From Terana coerulea (Eukaryota > Basidiomycota > Agaricomycetes > Polyporales > Phanerochaetaceae): 64,000 nucleotides of DNA. Each line of letters opens with the position of its first letter. The first letter of the stretch is position 1. The translations under genes were made by a program, and so were the position numbers. A model generated the notes under the pieces. That model was not told the origin of the DNA and did not search any database. It worked only from the letters and a program-made list of their open reading frames with translations. Positions 32,512 to 45,719 of this stretch are shown here, piece by piece. Location of the stretch: assembly GCA_024811115.1 (NCBI GenBank), contig JAKOGH010000846.1:99753-163752 (forward strand). Reading direction: 5' to 3'.

Positions 32512-33526
32512 CGCCTGATCGTCGCTCTGCCTATTGGCTCTCCCCGCGGCGCGGCACGCAGGGCGGCAAGGGACAATCGCCTCCGCGGCGCGTGCTTCTG
32601 CAATATACGCGCACGACGGGCCTGTTAATCGAATCTTTCGCGGGCATGTATCAGGCAGATGCCAGATGGGCTGGTCTCATCATGTGCGCAGACGACGTCG
32701 GCGGTCGGGGCACACGATAGTGACAGGCACCTGCGCGGTATGCAGCCGCCGATCCCCCGGGGAGGGCTGGCAGGCAGATGGCCACATCGCCACGCTGTGT
32801 TGCCATCCCGAACCCTGCTTAAGATAGGTGGGGGGCAGCAATATATCAGGCCGCACAGATTTCGCCGGCGCACCGTGCAGATAAAGGCCCTGACAAAGCA
32901 CCGAGCGAACGCCGAGTGAACGAGCGGGGCGGACGCGGGCGGATGGTAGCGCGTAGTGTGCAGCTCACCTGACGGCCTACCCGCAGGAGGTATCATGGAG
33001 TCGATGGCATGATAAGCACATGTGACAATAAGCCGGTCACACGATGATGTTGGCGACTCATGCTGCAGTGCTGGTGCTATGAAGTCAAAGTAAATCTCAG
33101 ACATCGGCCGACACTTTCTGCGAGTGTATGAGCAGTGCCAAAGGTCGCCTCATTGTTCCGTGGGCGTAGGTCAGTTTGTACACGTTCGCCCTTCCCGCAT
33201 CCCTTCAGCTGAAACATTATTTCAGATTTGGGTTTAAATTCACTCACCCATGATGCTTCCTCTGTACAAGGTTTGGTCGTCGAACATATGACAGACCGAA
33301 TTTCACTGCGAGGCCAGTCGCAGACCTCACAGCACCCAGAAGAACCTCGATGAACACGTTGAGCTCGTAGACCATGCGCACTGAACTGAGCTGAAGTGCG
33401 ATATGACGGCATGAATGACGGTATTGGCCATAGAGCTGACAGCTAATGCGCACGATTATTATTAATACGCTATGAACATCTATGCCAAGAGGTATCAGGA
33501 CCAGACCAAAATGAACCACCAGGCCC
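32512..33526. other. Intergenic region
   Basis: This is GC-rich up to about 32950, then mixed. No gene is supported. The right end is the 3' flank of the PPR gene. Confidence 0.55.
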
Positions 33527-36440
33527 TCAGGAGTGCGATACGGGTCCCGGACTGGCGGGTTTCGCGGGTTTAGCGTGCAACGCCTGTTCCCTTCTCTTGC
33601 GCAGCGCACCCTCGTACGACTTGCACATCCACGTGAGGTATTTGATATCTTGCCCCCGACCGGCAGCCAACAGTTTGTGGTGGAGGACCGCGACCTCGGC
33701 GAATGACAGCAAAGGCGGCACCTTGTCATCCGGGATCTCGACGGCACTGAACATACGGACGAGCGGCCGCGGCGCGAGGAGGTTCGTGCGCGTAGACCGC
33801 AGAGGGTGCTTCGGCAAGGGGGCGCGGATGACCGTAGGCGGGTAGGCGGCGACGAAGGCCTTGACGGTGTCGACCGCACGAGTGAGCTGGCCGTTGCTAC
33901 ACAAGCGGCGCTGTCAGAGATAGCATCCTGCAGAGACAGAGGGACAGACATACACTGAAAGTACGCGGACCATGGCGGTGTAGACCCGCTCGATGAGGCG
34001 GGCGCTCGCGGGTTCAGACACCAGAGGACCAACACCCGCCCGCCAGGAGTTTTCGAGAGCCTGCCATTCTGGCCAGATCTCCTCCGCAAGCTGCAGCGCC
34101 ATCTTGCGCTCGTCGTTTGGCCTTCTGCGCGCCGGCGCATCGTTCCAGCAGCTCCACGTACGTCCACGCAGTCTTCGGCACGCCGAGTTCGGCGTGCAGT
34201 GCCTTGAACAGCTCGCGCCAGACTTCCAGAGGAGCATGGCGGTAGTGGACCGAGAGGTAGGCATTCAATAATCTTGGGGTCATTTCAACGCGGCTGAAGA
34301 GCCCCTCGGGGCGTCGTCTCCAGTGCTCGACAGCTTCCGACGGTGATCCTGCATCAGGCGGCCGAACAGAGCTTTGGCTTCATTTACGACCTCGGCATGA
34401 CTCTGAGGAGGCATCTGCGAAAACGCCTCATCAGCATCCGCCACGATTTCCGTAGCTTCTCCACCTCCGGCTCGGCCGCCATTGCTGAGGCGTCCTCGGG
34501 CTGTTTCGCGGAGGCAGCGGCGTCTGCCGACGGCTGCACCTTCGCCATCGAGCGGACAAACGCAGGCTTGTAGGCCGCGTACGCGTGGAACACATGCAGC
34601 ATCACGTCCTCCATGATCGCGTACTCCGGCCGGACGCGGACGTCGTCTGAGCCGGGCTCGCGCACGAGGCTCTCCTTCGCCAGCTCCGCCAGGATCCACC
34701 GCACGCGCGCGAGGTCGCCGACGCGCTTCGCGCCCTCGAGCAGCGCGCAGAAGAACCGCCGGTCCGGCGCGAACTGCGCGCGCCCGCGCGTCGCGGTGCG
34801 CGTCCAGCATCTCCTTCGCGAGCCGGAACGCCTCGTGCACGTACCGCGCGCGGCCCGAGCGCGCGCACGCGAGGATCACCGCCGTGTACGCGCCTGCGCT
34901 CGGCGGGATGTTGTGGTCCACCGTCATCTCCGTCCACAGGTCGATCGCGCGTTCGGGCTCGCCGGACGACGACAGCGCACGCGACGCACAGGCGCGGATC
35001 ATCGTGGTGTACAGGAAGGCGTCGGGGGTCGGGTGTGCGACGTAGCGCATGTGCGCGAAGAGGTCCCAGCCGTGCGCGTGCGCGACCGACGAGTTCGCGG
35101 AGAAGAGGTGGTTGATCAGCCGCGAGTACGTCTTTTGCGGCGGCGCCAAGCCTCGTCCTTCGTAGTCGTGCAGTAGGTGCAGGGCGTCGGTCGGAAACGT
35201 GGTGGCTGAGAGTCGCTTTGACGTGCGCTTTCAAGTGAAGGTCGCGCTGGCGCTCTGAGGGTGAGGCTACAGCTAGCGTAAGCTGCTGGAAAGCATGTTC
35301 ACGCATAATGCAAACCTACCTCCGATGTACTGAGTGACAAAGTTATCCGCTGCGCCGACGTCACCCGCAGCTGCGTAAACAGTCAATACGGCGTTATAGC
35401 TGTCTTCAGCGACAGTGCCTTTGGAACGCTGGAACGAGAGTCAGCCGATGAAATCCCTCCAGTCAGTGAAAGATGCTGACCTGCCACAACCCGATGACGC
35501 GCTCAGCAGCATCAACATCACTCTCCTTGACCTGAGTGAACGGTTAGCCCCATAGGTAGAAACCTGCTGAAGTGAACGTACGCAGTGTGCTACTAGAGCA
35601 GACCATTCGCTAGTTGACATGAGCGTTTGTATCACCGGAATGCTGGTTATGGTAGCGTCGTCTTCAACTTCTGGATCCCTTGACTGCGACAATGAGGTTT
35701 CTAACGACTCCAAGACGGCCAGATTGTCTTCAAGTCGAGTCATCAATGCCTCCCGGATAGGTCGAACAGGCAGACTTTCTGAAACGGGTGTATCTGACGA
35801 AGCCAATGCTGTAGATTCCAGGTCTTCCGGATGCAATATCCGGTGAGCAGCGTCCGTCACAATAACCAGCGGGTCGCTTTCGGGCTCTCGTATTTGAGGT
35901 TCTGCCTTGGCATCAGGGTTTTCGTTCACTGGCAAAGCGAGTAAATCCTCATACACTGCGAGTAGTTCTTCCTCAGTGTATGCCTCGTGTGTCGCCAGGT
36001 CCTCCTATAGGCAAGTTACGTTGAGACGCTTTAACACAATATTTAATTGGAACACACCTCAGGAGACAGTGGCGTTTTTCAGCGCGTTTACGCGTTCCTC
36101 CAGTACGCTGATAGCCCTTGGTGCCGGGCTATCGAACGCCGTGACCCCCTTTCCTGTGTCCTTTGGCTGTCGCCGAGACCTATGTGCCCCATGTCAGCTG
36201 GAAGACTGAGGCACGAATGGGCATGACGCACCTCGCATACAACGACGAATCTGAAGGCATGTATGCCGCTGGCGCATACTCGGTGGGCGCGATACGAGGT
36301 TTCAACACTGCTGCTGAATGAGCATGCCTCGAAGCAAGAGCACCAAGGAGTGGTGATGTAGCGGCATGTATGCGTGTTCCCGCGCTGGATGAGGCGAGCA
36401 CAAGATCCACAAGACTGGGAGGTAGGCGTAGACCAGACAT
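33527..36440 (-). CDS. Mitochondrial pentatricopeptide-repeat (PPR) protein
   Basis: PPR proteins bind organellar RNA and act in maturation or translation of mitochondrial transcripts. The N-terminus (from 36440, MSGLRLPPSLVDLVLASSSA) is basic and hydroxylated, fitting mitochondrial import, and a first intron follows SSLYAR. A linker with RAISVLEERVNALKN and YTEEELLAVYEDLL precedes the helical repeats. Clear PPR-like units are DAFLYTTMIRACASRALSSS, AIDLWTEM, AGAYTAVILACARSGRARYV, RRFFCALLEGAKRVGDLARV and MTPRLLNAYLSVHYRHAPLE. The last exon, from about 33898, has LLSFAEVAVLHHKLLAAGRG and ends at 33527. Four frame breaks lie near 34785, 34465, 34308-34311 and 34117-34119; the last two are in short homopolymers. 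Another problem is at the exon end near 36055. Likely consensus errors, though a decaying gene is possible. Confidence 0.78.
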
Positions 36441-37111
36441 GCTGACAGGGACGACCGTTGAGAAGACTATGAGATTGCAGCACAGAGTCCCGAGAGTTGA
36501 GAAAGTGAGCAAGAAAGACCTGACCGAAGGGAGTAGTCGCAGCGAAGGATAGATTGCTGGTGAGACTTGGGTGAGACCAAAGACTCTGACCTTGCCTCAA
36601 GCGCGGGGAACAATTTCGATTGAGACCCCGATCACTGGGGCGGGGCGCCCAAATGGGATCGGCGCGCCATAAGAGACTTCGGACACTCCGGATCCTCTCT
36701 CGTCCTCGTCGTCGAGTCGTCACGAAATGAGCAGCTAGGACAAACATACCTATCATCAGCGCAATATGCTTCCAATTACTGTAAGTGGGTATACTCTACA
36801 ATCTCAGGCTGCTTATATTTAATACTGATTTATACTCGTTCAGTGTACAGTGCTATTTCTTGGGCATCACGAGCATTTAAAGCAACCTTCGTGAATACGG
36901 TGTTGACATGGCTTGAGCATGTCTTTCGTAACTTATGGGAGTGATTCTGACAAGATGGGTGCACAGATGATCGTCAGCCGGTTACACAGCCCCGGGCCGC
37001 TTCTAATGCATGAGGCTGGTCAGTGGAAAACAAGCGGCTGACTCTGCTCACTTCAAGTTTTTGGATGGTTCTTCTTCGGTCGTACCTTCTTTCATCTGTC
37101 CCCATTTCTAA
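36441..37111. other. Intergenic region between divergent genes
   Basis: Shared upstream region of the PPR gene (minus) and the ankyrin-like gene (plus). No further gene is seen. Confidence 0.6.
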
Positions 37112-38434
37112 ATGTCTTCTCCGATGTACGCTGGCAGGCCAGCGAGTCACACTCTCCACGATGTCATTAGGGACAAGGGCAACAACCCTTATTTCCTCAT
37201 GCGCGTTCTTCACGGAGCCCATGAAGCCGACCCTACGTCCATAGGCCAGCTGGACGACACTGGAAAAAGCCCTATTATGGTTGCCATCATGGTAGAGAAT
37301 GTCCCGGCCATCAACATCCTACTGCGGCTGGCTGCTCCCAGGATGGCGGCAGGCGAAGATCCTCTTGGGCTCGAGGTACCGGACCAGCAGGAAGTCACGC
37401 CTATTGCACACAATATGCGGCTCCTTCGCGAAAACCCTCGATTCGCTATGCATGAGCTCCTCGAAGAGGCTGCCAAGGATATCTCGAAGGCGTATCTCCG
37501 ACACAGGCTGCCTCCTTGTACCTGCGGCAAGTGCACTGCAGGATGGCTGTCTCCTAAGATGCGATTCAGGTTGCGTGGTGAGTGTAGCCGTTGTTTACAT
37601 TGGAGGAAAACTGACGTGTGCATCAGAAACTGCTCATGACATCTACGACGCGATGCTGCCGAGACTAGAGAACTTCGTAGAAGGTCATGCCCTTGACAGC
37701 GGTGCCGTCCTGGACGATACACCGCTCCAATTCATACCCATTTCGGTGCTGCAAGAAGGCATCTACAAACCGTTCTACGTCGGATACCGGTCGACCTTCC
37801 ACGTCATCCGCTCCTTCTTGAGCAACACTTCGACAGTGCCGACGGTCTCGCATCTCCGCCATGAGCTGGCTCAAGGCGTGCGGCGCGGAAAGTACGACCA
37901 GGCGGCTGTGGACTTCTTTCTGTCGCGGGGCGGCAGCATCAAGTACGCCTTGGACATGGTCATTCACCTAGCGGCCTGCTTGAGTCGCACATCCCTCGGC
38001 GACGGAACGTTCGATCGGAAGTGGGACAAGGAGCGGCTCCCCGCGTGTCCCAACCACACGCCGACAGCGAGCCCACGGCTCGTCCCAGGCTCCCCAAGGC
38101 CTCCATGTCACCCAACCTGGGCTTCGCGTCCAGCCCCTCTCTGCTCGAACCGCAGGGGTCCCCGAAGCCTCGACATAGACGGACGAGTGGGCTGCGTAAC
38201 GCGCTCGGTTTCGTGAGTGGGAGAAAGGAGCGGGGCAGCTACTTGGCAGATATTCAAGAGGAAGGCGGCCAAACCGGACAGGAGCGAAAGTGGAGGCTGA
38301 AGGAAGAGTGGGTCGCAAGTGGTTCGCCGGGCTGCGCCTTGGATGACCAGTTTGTGGGCGTACGTTACCTCATGGGTATACACTCAACAGCACGCTGGGA
38401 CGTCGAAGAGAACTACGGCGACACGAGGGCATGA
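37112..38434 (+). CDS. Ankyrin-like protein with Cys cluster
   Basis: Exons 37112-37577 and 37627-38434, joined through a split Glu codon. The N-terminal half contains an ankyrin-like unit, LDDTGKSPIMVAIMVENVPA followed by INILLRLAAPRM. Then comes a Cys cluster, LPPCTCGKCTAGWLSPKMRF (C-x-C-x2-C), which could bind a metal. The second exon opens with ETAHDIYDAMLPRLENFVEG and has a helical region (VSHLRHELAQGVRRGKYDQA, FFLSRGGSIKYALDMVIHLA). The tail is Pro/Ser-rich and basic (SPSLLEPQGSPKPRHRRTS). A one-base deficit near 38033 separates the helical region from the tail; in the uncorrected frame the protein would stop at 38216. There is no signal peptide. I know similar proteins only as hypothetical Agaricomycete sequences. 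Confidence 0.6.
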
Positions 38435-38564
38435 TGTTCCATGAATTGATCCATGTCATTAAACAAGAGTGTATGTATCGTAGAATCCAAGTCCAGCTTC
38501 CAGATCTGACACTAGGATGAGCTTGAGTGACAGGAATGCGTACAGAAACGAGACGACGTACAAG

Positions 38565-40290
38565 CTAACAATGAGTTCTCCACCTGCGATATTCCCTAGG
38601 TATCCAGAAGAATGCGTCATCTTCTTCGGGGCCCTCGTCCATAACTCCCAAGGGTTTCGCCATGTAAGCGGCGTCGCACGCAGATTCTCTACCCTCCGGC
38701 CTATTGGGGTCGAGGGCTTGACTATATCTGGTCATCCTACATTCTCGCCATGTATATCTATAGCCACTAGACAATTCGTGAATAAAACGCAATTCCTGCA
38801 GGCCAGGGTGGCGTATATGGTTGTCGATGAGATCTTCGGCGAAGATACCGAGTGATCCAAAAATTGGAGAAAGCCAGACAGGTATATCGACCAGTTTCGG
38901 CGGAGGCGCACCAGGACTCTGCGGATCGGCATCTATCTGCATGGTGTCTAAGTCCATAACGAGGTCGTCCACGTCGTTCATAGCCTCGTCGGACTCGTCA
39001 TCGATATCCGATTCCAACGAATCCTCTGCGTCAAGAGGGACAATCTGAGAGGGTAATGTCAAGACGCGTAGATTGACAGCAGATCGAAAAGCCAGCCCCC
39101 ACTGCTCCTGAATGATGTGTTAGCCGAGCGATATCCTATCTATGTCAGAGAAAAACACACCAATGTCCCAGGCATCGGGCAGCCAGCCCCAGGTCCCGGA
39201 CAGTCCAAGGTTAACTCTTCCAAGAGTGGTAGAAGATGTAACACATCAGCGAACACAGCAGAGTGGAGGCATTCGTCATATTTGCCGCTGAACCCAACAA
39301 TTAAATGAAGTCGTCGGATTGGAAAATGTTGTAGGGTGGTGACGAGCTCGACTAGTAGTGACGGTTTTCTAGGCGTGAAGGAGACCGTCGTAAGTGACGG
39401 CCAACAACCCGTGCGCTACGAAGAGGGGGAAAGTTAGAAAGACGATAGATGGAGTTTTACTCACATACCGCGTTGAATTGCATCCACTGGAGCGCTATGT
39501 CCGCTTCATTCAGGTAGCCTAGGGTGACCTGCAAGAATTCCAACGATGTGCAGCCCTGCGAGGATTTGCAGAGTTTCAGAAACCATTGATCATCATCCCC
39601 ACCGTCCAGCGAGGAACAAAAAAAGTCGATGGATTTCAGGTAGACATTATCGCGTAAGAAAGCAAGGCCTCCGTAGCGTTGTCGATCGTAGGCGTTGAGA
39701 GTGACGTGGCTGACCGGACCGGAACAGCGAAGTAAAGAAGTGGCATTCTCCGACGATGATCCCATGCAATCTGCTCTGAGCTCCTTGAGGTGTGGTAAGT
39801 GTTGTAACACGGTATAGGTCCTAGGCATCTCCAGGCAGTAACCTGAGCAGAAGCCAGAGAATACGAAGCGCCATACATCGGCGCTGAGCGACAACAATGC
39901 CGCCAGCACTTCGTCAAGCCTAACGAACAGCGACCTCCAAATCTCTCCCGATAAGGCTTCCACTGAGTCGTGCTCGCTGGAGAGAAGCCTCGGAATACCG
40001 ATAGTTACAGAGTGAATGCTCTTCCCATATTCCGGTCGGTACTGCAGGACAGATACCAGGAGGTGCAGGGACTCCATGGTCTTTATCAAGACCGTAGGAT
40101 TGTACTTCGTGTCTAAGGCGAACTGGAGTTCCCTGTAAGCCAACGGGGTCCGCATATAAAGCAGCGTACAGGTGGCGGAGAGCGCCAGGGCATCGCGCGA
40201 GCCGAGATGGCGGTATAGTCGCTCGATGATTCGGCTGCTCAGAGCAAGAAGGCTGTGCGGAGGACGTGGCCGAGAGATGGTGCCATCCAC
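38565..40290 (-). CDS. F-box/leucine-rich-repeat-like protein
   Basis: Exons 40290-39469, 39415-39161 and 39107-38565 (539 residues, frame intact). The N-terminus after a short Pro-rich start reads IIERLYRHLGSRDALALSAT followed by CTLLYMRTPLAYREL, a typical basidiomycete F-box that would bind Skp1 in an SCF ubiquitin ligase. Irregular leucine-rich stretches follow (LPHLKELRADC, CTSLEFLQVTLGYL, HLLPLLEELTLDCPG, SAVNLRVLTLPSQIV). An acidic loop near residue 380 (ESDIDDESDEAMNDVDD) interrupts them. The C-terminus is HPGLQELRFIHELSSGYRYT and ends in basic residues. Such genes are hugely expanded in Agaricomycetes and the substrates are mostly unknown. Confidence 0.82.
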
Positions 40291-41470
40291 ATTGTGTTGA
40301 GGATGAAAGAGCGTCGCAGGAGCCTTCGCTTTTGTCTTGAAGATAGTTTTCAGCCTAAGAGAGCCATCATGAGGAAAAATACCAGCTCAGAGTAGAGATA
40401 CACATACATAGCGGGCTTTCGGGGTGTAGTCTGAGTATTCTGTGTTGTCGGCATCGCTGGCCTCTAATAGAGGCGGAGCGGTGCGTCTGCATTATCCTTG
40501 GACCGACCCGCTGTCAGAGAGAACAACAGCGTTGTTAGACCTGTCATATAGGCTTTCATCACTATGGAAGACCTTTCCAGGTACTCTACGAGACGCTAAG
40601 AAATACAAAGCGGCCGTCAGACACAGTACTTAGAGAAACAGGAATTTTTTACGTACGACTGAGCAAAATAGAGCAACCATGTCAAGTGGCGTTTGGCGCA
40701 TTTTCTGCCATTGTTCAGAAGCGAAGGCTTGATGAAACCTGTCGGTAGTGTGCAATGACACGTCAGACCCCGGGGAGTGCTTGTTACTCATTTGGAGCGG
40801 TCTAACAGCGACGTTTCGAGACATCATAATAACGCTGCGCGGGTGGCTTTTACCTAAGTATATGTGCTCATGTAAATAGACAAGGTTCATTCCAGCGGTG
40901 TTGGTTCCATGCAGAAGCAAGTAACTTACGAGTCGGCGTGCAGTCAGGTGCGAACACAGTCACGGTAACTACAAGAGCTCACCTGAGCCTGGGTTAAGGT
41001 TCCCGGGATAACTTGGCCGTTAATTGCCGGAGCTGACCGCCACTGATTCCATTGGGGGCGCTTGGCACTTGCGTCTTTCCAAATTCCGTGAATCTTGCTT
41101 GGTGCTTGCTCAGCCAAAAATCGTGGTTCATAGATCTAGCTCCCTCCGCAAAATCTTGTTACCTGTCGCAGCAGCATATATCCACACTCGCGCCTGCGCC
41201 GCTTGCCTTCCGTCGAGAATTGGAGATGCACGATCATGCCGTATTCCGCGACGGTTGTGATGCTGGACATGGGAATGCTGGCCGCTCACTGGGTACTGGG
41301 AGGTGGCCTTCACACGTACGTCGTGGAGACATGAGTTAGGCTCTGAACGTTGTCGGTGGCCGGCGGCGTGGACGACTAGCTCAAGGGCACCACATGCTGC
41401 CCGAGCCGCGTAAACTGTGTCGTCGTCTTACGGGAACCTCCATACCCCTCGCAAGACTCAAGCAGCTGCA
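40291..41470. other. Intergenic region between divergent genes
   Basis: Upstream region of the F-box gene (minus) and of the Dabb gene (plus). A 96-codon minus-strand frame (40630-40920) has no supporting feature. Confidence 0.55.
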
Positions 41471-41476
41471 TATAAG
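41471..41476 (+). promoter_or_regulatory. TATA box of the Dabb gene
   Basis: TATAAG stands 80 bases before the start codon at 41551, inside an otherwise GC-richer stretch. It is a plausible core promoter element. Confidence 0.45.
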
Positions 41477-41550
41477 CAACCGTTCCGCGGTCGCCCCCAT
41501 CCCAAACTCTGTCCTCCCCTCCCCTCCACTCAAGTCCGCACACACTCGAG

Positions 41551-42330
41551 ATGGCACCCGCTGTGGAAATTCTATTCGCGCCCGCGTTCGAAGCGTACCG
41601 CAAAGATCCTACGGTTCTTCATCCAGTGTTGGACATTGTGAAGTCCAGGGGAAGTCTTGGGTGAGTGGCCCAGTTTCATGCAGTGTTAGGTCGTCCTTGA
41701 TGCTTACCGCTATGGCTTAGTGTATATCATGGACTTCAAGTCGAAGACCCCAACACTCTCTTTGTTGCCGTCGGTGCGTTGCAACTCTGAGGATGTCAGG
41801 TCAACTTTCAACTGACGATGGTGGGCAGTCTGGGATAAGATCGAGGATCACCATGCCCTCATGCAGGACAAGGTAGAATATCCCAGACTCGCAGAGCTTC
41901 TCTCGGAGTCTTCCGACCTGTCCAAGGCCGACATGTTTCACGTCTACCTCGACGCGGACGTCGCACCGATCTTCAATGCGCCTTTCACGTCCTTCGCACA
42001 TGTCATTTCCTTCAAGGAAGGCAAGACTGGCGATGACTTAGCAGCCGGGTTGAAGACTCTGACCGGTTTCCCCAAGCCAGAGGGCAGCTACGGAGGCACT
42101 TGGGGAAAGGCGGTTGAGAAGGACGAGTATATTCTCTTGTACGGATGGGACAGTATCGAGGTGCGGAGCGCTTTCTGTCGCTATTCCCCACAAGACTCAT
42201 AAATGTGTCACAGAATCATCTGGCTCTGATCGAGACAGCCAAGGAACAACTAGGCAAGATCACGGAGACAGTCGAGAAATTGCGCCGTGGCCACGTCAAG
42301 TTCACCGCATACAAGAAGTACGAGGCTTAA
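41551..42330 (+). CDS. Small ferredoxin-like-fold (Dabb/ABM-type) protein
   Basis: Exons 41551-41660, 41721-41773, 41829-42160 and 42214-42330; phases agree and the frame is intact (about 203 residues). The N-terminal part (MAPAVEILFAPAFEAYRKDP, then YHGLQVEDPNTLFVAV and VWDKIEDHHALMQ) has the strand-helix rhythm and the VWDSxEDHxxL motif of stress-responsive A/B barrel or antibiotic-biosynthesis-monooxygenase-like domains. A second similar unit follows (FHVYLDADVAPIF, VISFKEGKTGDDLAAGL, YGGTWGKAVEKDEYILLYGW, DSIENHLALIETAKEQ), so the protein is a fused dimer. Cytosolic by composition. No active-site residues can be claimed. Fungal members are often stress-induced (family knowledge). Confidence 0.7.
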
Positions 42331-43058
42331 GTGGTCTCTCGATGCGATCTCAGGGTCGTATCCTGTATTATACTCGTACCACCAACTTCACAATACAACA
42401 TCGGTACCTGAAGTACATCTGCATGCGCGCGCCGGGAGCTATCCCAGACTCTATGCGCAATCGACGTCAGTGACACCCGGGCGCGTTGCCGAATGCACGG
42501 CCAAGCCCCCGCCGTTCGTGATCTCACACCAAATGGCTGGGCGTGGTGGCGTGTGATGGTATTCAGCCAGGGGTGAGTGAATAATGTACTTGCAGGAGAA
42601 TGTGCTGTGCAACAGCCCCTTTCTACGTCGTACGCGGCATTCTGTGCTATTCACGCTGCCGCGCTTTTGGTTATAGGTGTGGCAATCGGCATCTCTGGGT
42701 ATCAGATAAGATAACAGTAAGCTAATCCGCGAACTTGAAGACTTTCCATACAAGGCGCTGATCTGCTCGCGTTTAGACGGAGGTTTCACACACAAGCATT
42801 TTGGCGTGCCCACTTCGAGTACACCATCCTCCGCACCGTGCACAGGTTCAGTCAGGGATCATGCGCTTCCCGCCGCGTTGGCACCAGACCCTCTGCTGGA
42901 TATAGAGCTGCGGAACCCGCTCGAGCAGGTTTATCCCACGCTGGACATGCCTGTTTTCCGCGCCGCCTTCTCTACCGCCGTATATTCCCACCTGCGTGGC
43001 ATGAATTCAATGACATCGGATCCGACGGCCCCAGCCTCTTCTCCAGTAATCAGATAAG
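42331..43058. other. Intergenic region
   Basis: No gene is supported. This is the 3' flank of the Dabb gene and the upstream region of the MFS transporter. Confidence 0.55.
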
Positions 43059-45373
43059 ATGGCGATGTTTCCTGCATCTCCTCAGTGGTCGTCCCCGCTC
43101 CCATTCACCTCTGCTCGTCGCAAGATGTCTGCCATGGCCATTGAACGCAAGCCGAGCACGGAGAAGTCGCCCGTGGACGAGAAGAGCTCGTACGACGCGC
43201 ACGAGGTCTCTTCGCCGCGCTCAGAGGTGGACGTAGCGCGGCTGCCGGCTGCTTCGCCTGCGAAACCTAGGCTGCCTTATTCATGGCAACTTGTCATGAT
43301 TATTTTGACTTGTCTGTGCACTTGTGAGTGTTCAGTCGTTTCATGCGAGCCACCTCTCTGAACTGTTTGCGCCAGTCGGCAACCACTGGTCAAATGTACG
43401 CATTTGATGCCTGTGCTCTATATGACGCCCATTAAGCGAGCTGACTTTTCACGTGTGCTTCTAGGGGTTGATTGTGTAAGTACTTGACATATACCGCGTC
43501 GAAACATTACCTGACAGTGATTCACAGGGCTCTGAAAACTACGATCATAAAAGAGACACATATCAATAACTCTCAATTTGCTACTTTGGTATGTCTCTTC
43601 ACTCCGTCGTATAGACCAGCTTCTAACGTGATTTTGTTAGGTCGCTGTCACGAACTTGGTTCGTACTTACAAATGCGGGGGCCCTGCTACATGCTAACTG
43701 CCCTTGACAGGTCAACACATTCCTCTGCATCGGCATCGGCTTTGTGATAGACAAGTTCGGCGGCGCAAAGCTTTCGGTAATCCTTGCTGGCTTCCACCTG
43801 AGTGGCGCTATGGTTATGTCCGGCGCATCGACCAACAACCTGAACAGCTACCCTCTGCTGATCGTGGGCAAGGTTCTCGCGGCTATTGGCGACGGCTCGC
43901 TCGACAACGCGCAGCACCGAATTTTCTCGACATATTTCGCTCCGGGTAGAGGCTTTGCGTTCTCCATTGGTGCCATCTGGTGGGTAACGTCGTGATTATT
44001 GCGGTGTTATTTGGCTCACGTGGGCGTGCTTCAGGGGTGTTGCCAACTTGGCGCAGTTCACCGGCCAGTCTACTGCCAATGTCATCACGCAGAACCTCGG
44101 GTCGTACTCGTGGGCCCTCTGGATTAGCTCGGTCATCGCCTTGTTCTCTTTCCTATGCGCCATCGCAGTTTACTTCTTGGACATCTACCTCCGCAGGAAG
44201 TACACCGTCACCGACCAGACGAGCGGCAAGCGCCACGTCGGCGCCGTCAAGCAGGGCACCTTCCGCCTCGAGGCTATCAAGCACCTGCCGCTGACCTTTT
44301 GGCTCGTTGTGCTCTTTGCGGTCTTTGAGAACGCTGGAGTGCAGTCGTTCGTTTCGATCTCGACGTAAGTCCTCTCCGGATGCGTCTGCCTCGCACGCTG
44401 ACGGCCCACCAGCCAATTTGCGCAACAACGCTTGAAGAAGGGTGCCGTCATTGGCGGCTGGGTCTCCAGCTTCTACCTCTTGCTCCCAGCGTGCTTGACG
44501 CCCTTCCTCGGCGTGTACATCGACGTCTTTGGCCAGCGTATCGCCTTCTGTGAGTGAACCATTCGCTGTTCGTCGCTATCTTGGACTTATGGGACATGAC
44601 TACCAGTGTTCCTCTCTGGTCTGACGTTCCTCATCTCCATGCTTCTGTTGAAGTTCTCTCACACAGTTCCAACATTCAGTAAGTCCTTCATTATACCTCT
44701 TCCTATCCCATAATAACAGCCACCATCGATAGTCGCCGCATACATCTTCTATGCGCTCTCTCAGTGTGTCACCCCGGCGCCGCAGGTCGAGATCATTCGA
44801 AACATCATCCCCGACCCTCAATACTTCGCAACCGGCTTCGCGATCAAGAGTCAGTCATTGCCTCTCACTTGTCCCATATCAGTCACTTACCCTTCGCATT
44901 TTCGTCAAATAGAGTCTGTCGTTCAAGCTTCTATCGTTATCATCACCACCGCCGCAGGCAAGCTGCAGGACGACTCCGCCAGCGACTCACTCGACCCGGC
45001 CGTCAGCCTCTGGCTCGCATACGCCTTCATCTCCGTCGCCGTGTCCGGTGCGATGCTCCTCATCTCCTACGCCAAGCCGACGCTCCTGCCGGCCGCACGC
45101 CTGTCCCAGGTCACGCCGAGGCAACTGCCCGCGGAGGCGGAACGGCTCGCGCGGCTCAGGGGCATCTCCAAGCCGGTCGACGACAACGACGACGGGTTCA
45201 GCGAGACGAAGGCGTACGAAAAGGCGTTGAAGGCGCCGACGAGCAAGACTGCGTTGAGGTGGATGTTCCTCATTGGGTCTGCGGGCATCATCGTGATTGG
45301 ATGGATTATGTTTGGGTTGGGCGTTGGTTGGGGTGTGCACGGCAGCGTTATCGCTGGTACTACCGGAGAATAG
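43059..45373 (+). CDS. Major facilitator superfamily transporter (MFSD1-like)
   Basis: MFS proteins move small solutes across membranes. At least ten short exons fit in one frame from 43059 to the stop at 45373. A hydrophilic N-terminus of about 70 residues precedes the first span (WQLVMIILTCLCT). Micro-exons encode FGNHWSN and GLIV. The first-half A-motif-like loop is GIGFVIDKFGGAKLSVI, followed by GASTNNLNSYPLLIVGKVLA and IGDGSLDNAQHRIFSTYFAP. The central loop has RRKYTVTDQTSGKRHVG. The second half includes LPLTFWLVVLFAVFENAGVQ, FLGVYIDVFGQRIAFL, YIFYALSQCVTPAPQVEIIR and a final span IIVIGWIMFGLGVGWGVHGS. The pattern and loop sequences resemble the MFSD1 group, whose animal member exports dipeptides from lysosomes; the substrate here is unknown. 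Translation could also start at Met 23 (43125). Confidence 0.82.
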
Positions 45374-45719
45374 ACTGTTGCTTCATTGTGTGTCTCGCAT
45401 TTTCAATGTCATTGTGTTATTACTTCGCATTTCTGAACTTTCTCACTTTCCTCACTGGGATGTCGCATTCAACCATGATCACTCTAGCGATCAAACCTTG
45501 ACATATGCGTCTCGAGACGTCATATACGCCCACTGAGCTTTGTAAGCACAGCCTGAAGAAGAAAGAAATGAACATGCGACTTGTCGACCACTACCACCAC
45601 ATTCACATTCGGAGTTGACAACACTTGCAAGTAATATCCAGTTGAAGACAACGGTTTGACATATAGCTAACCAACTATCGTCAAAGTCCGTGACGGCGGG
45701 CGGAACACGTACCGCAAGT
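45374..45719. other. Intergenic region
   Basis: Space between two co-oriented genes. No gene or clear promoter box is seen. Confidence 0.55.
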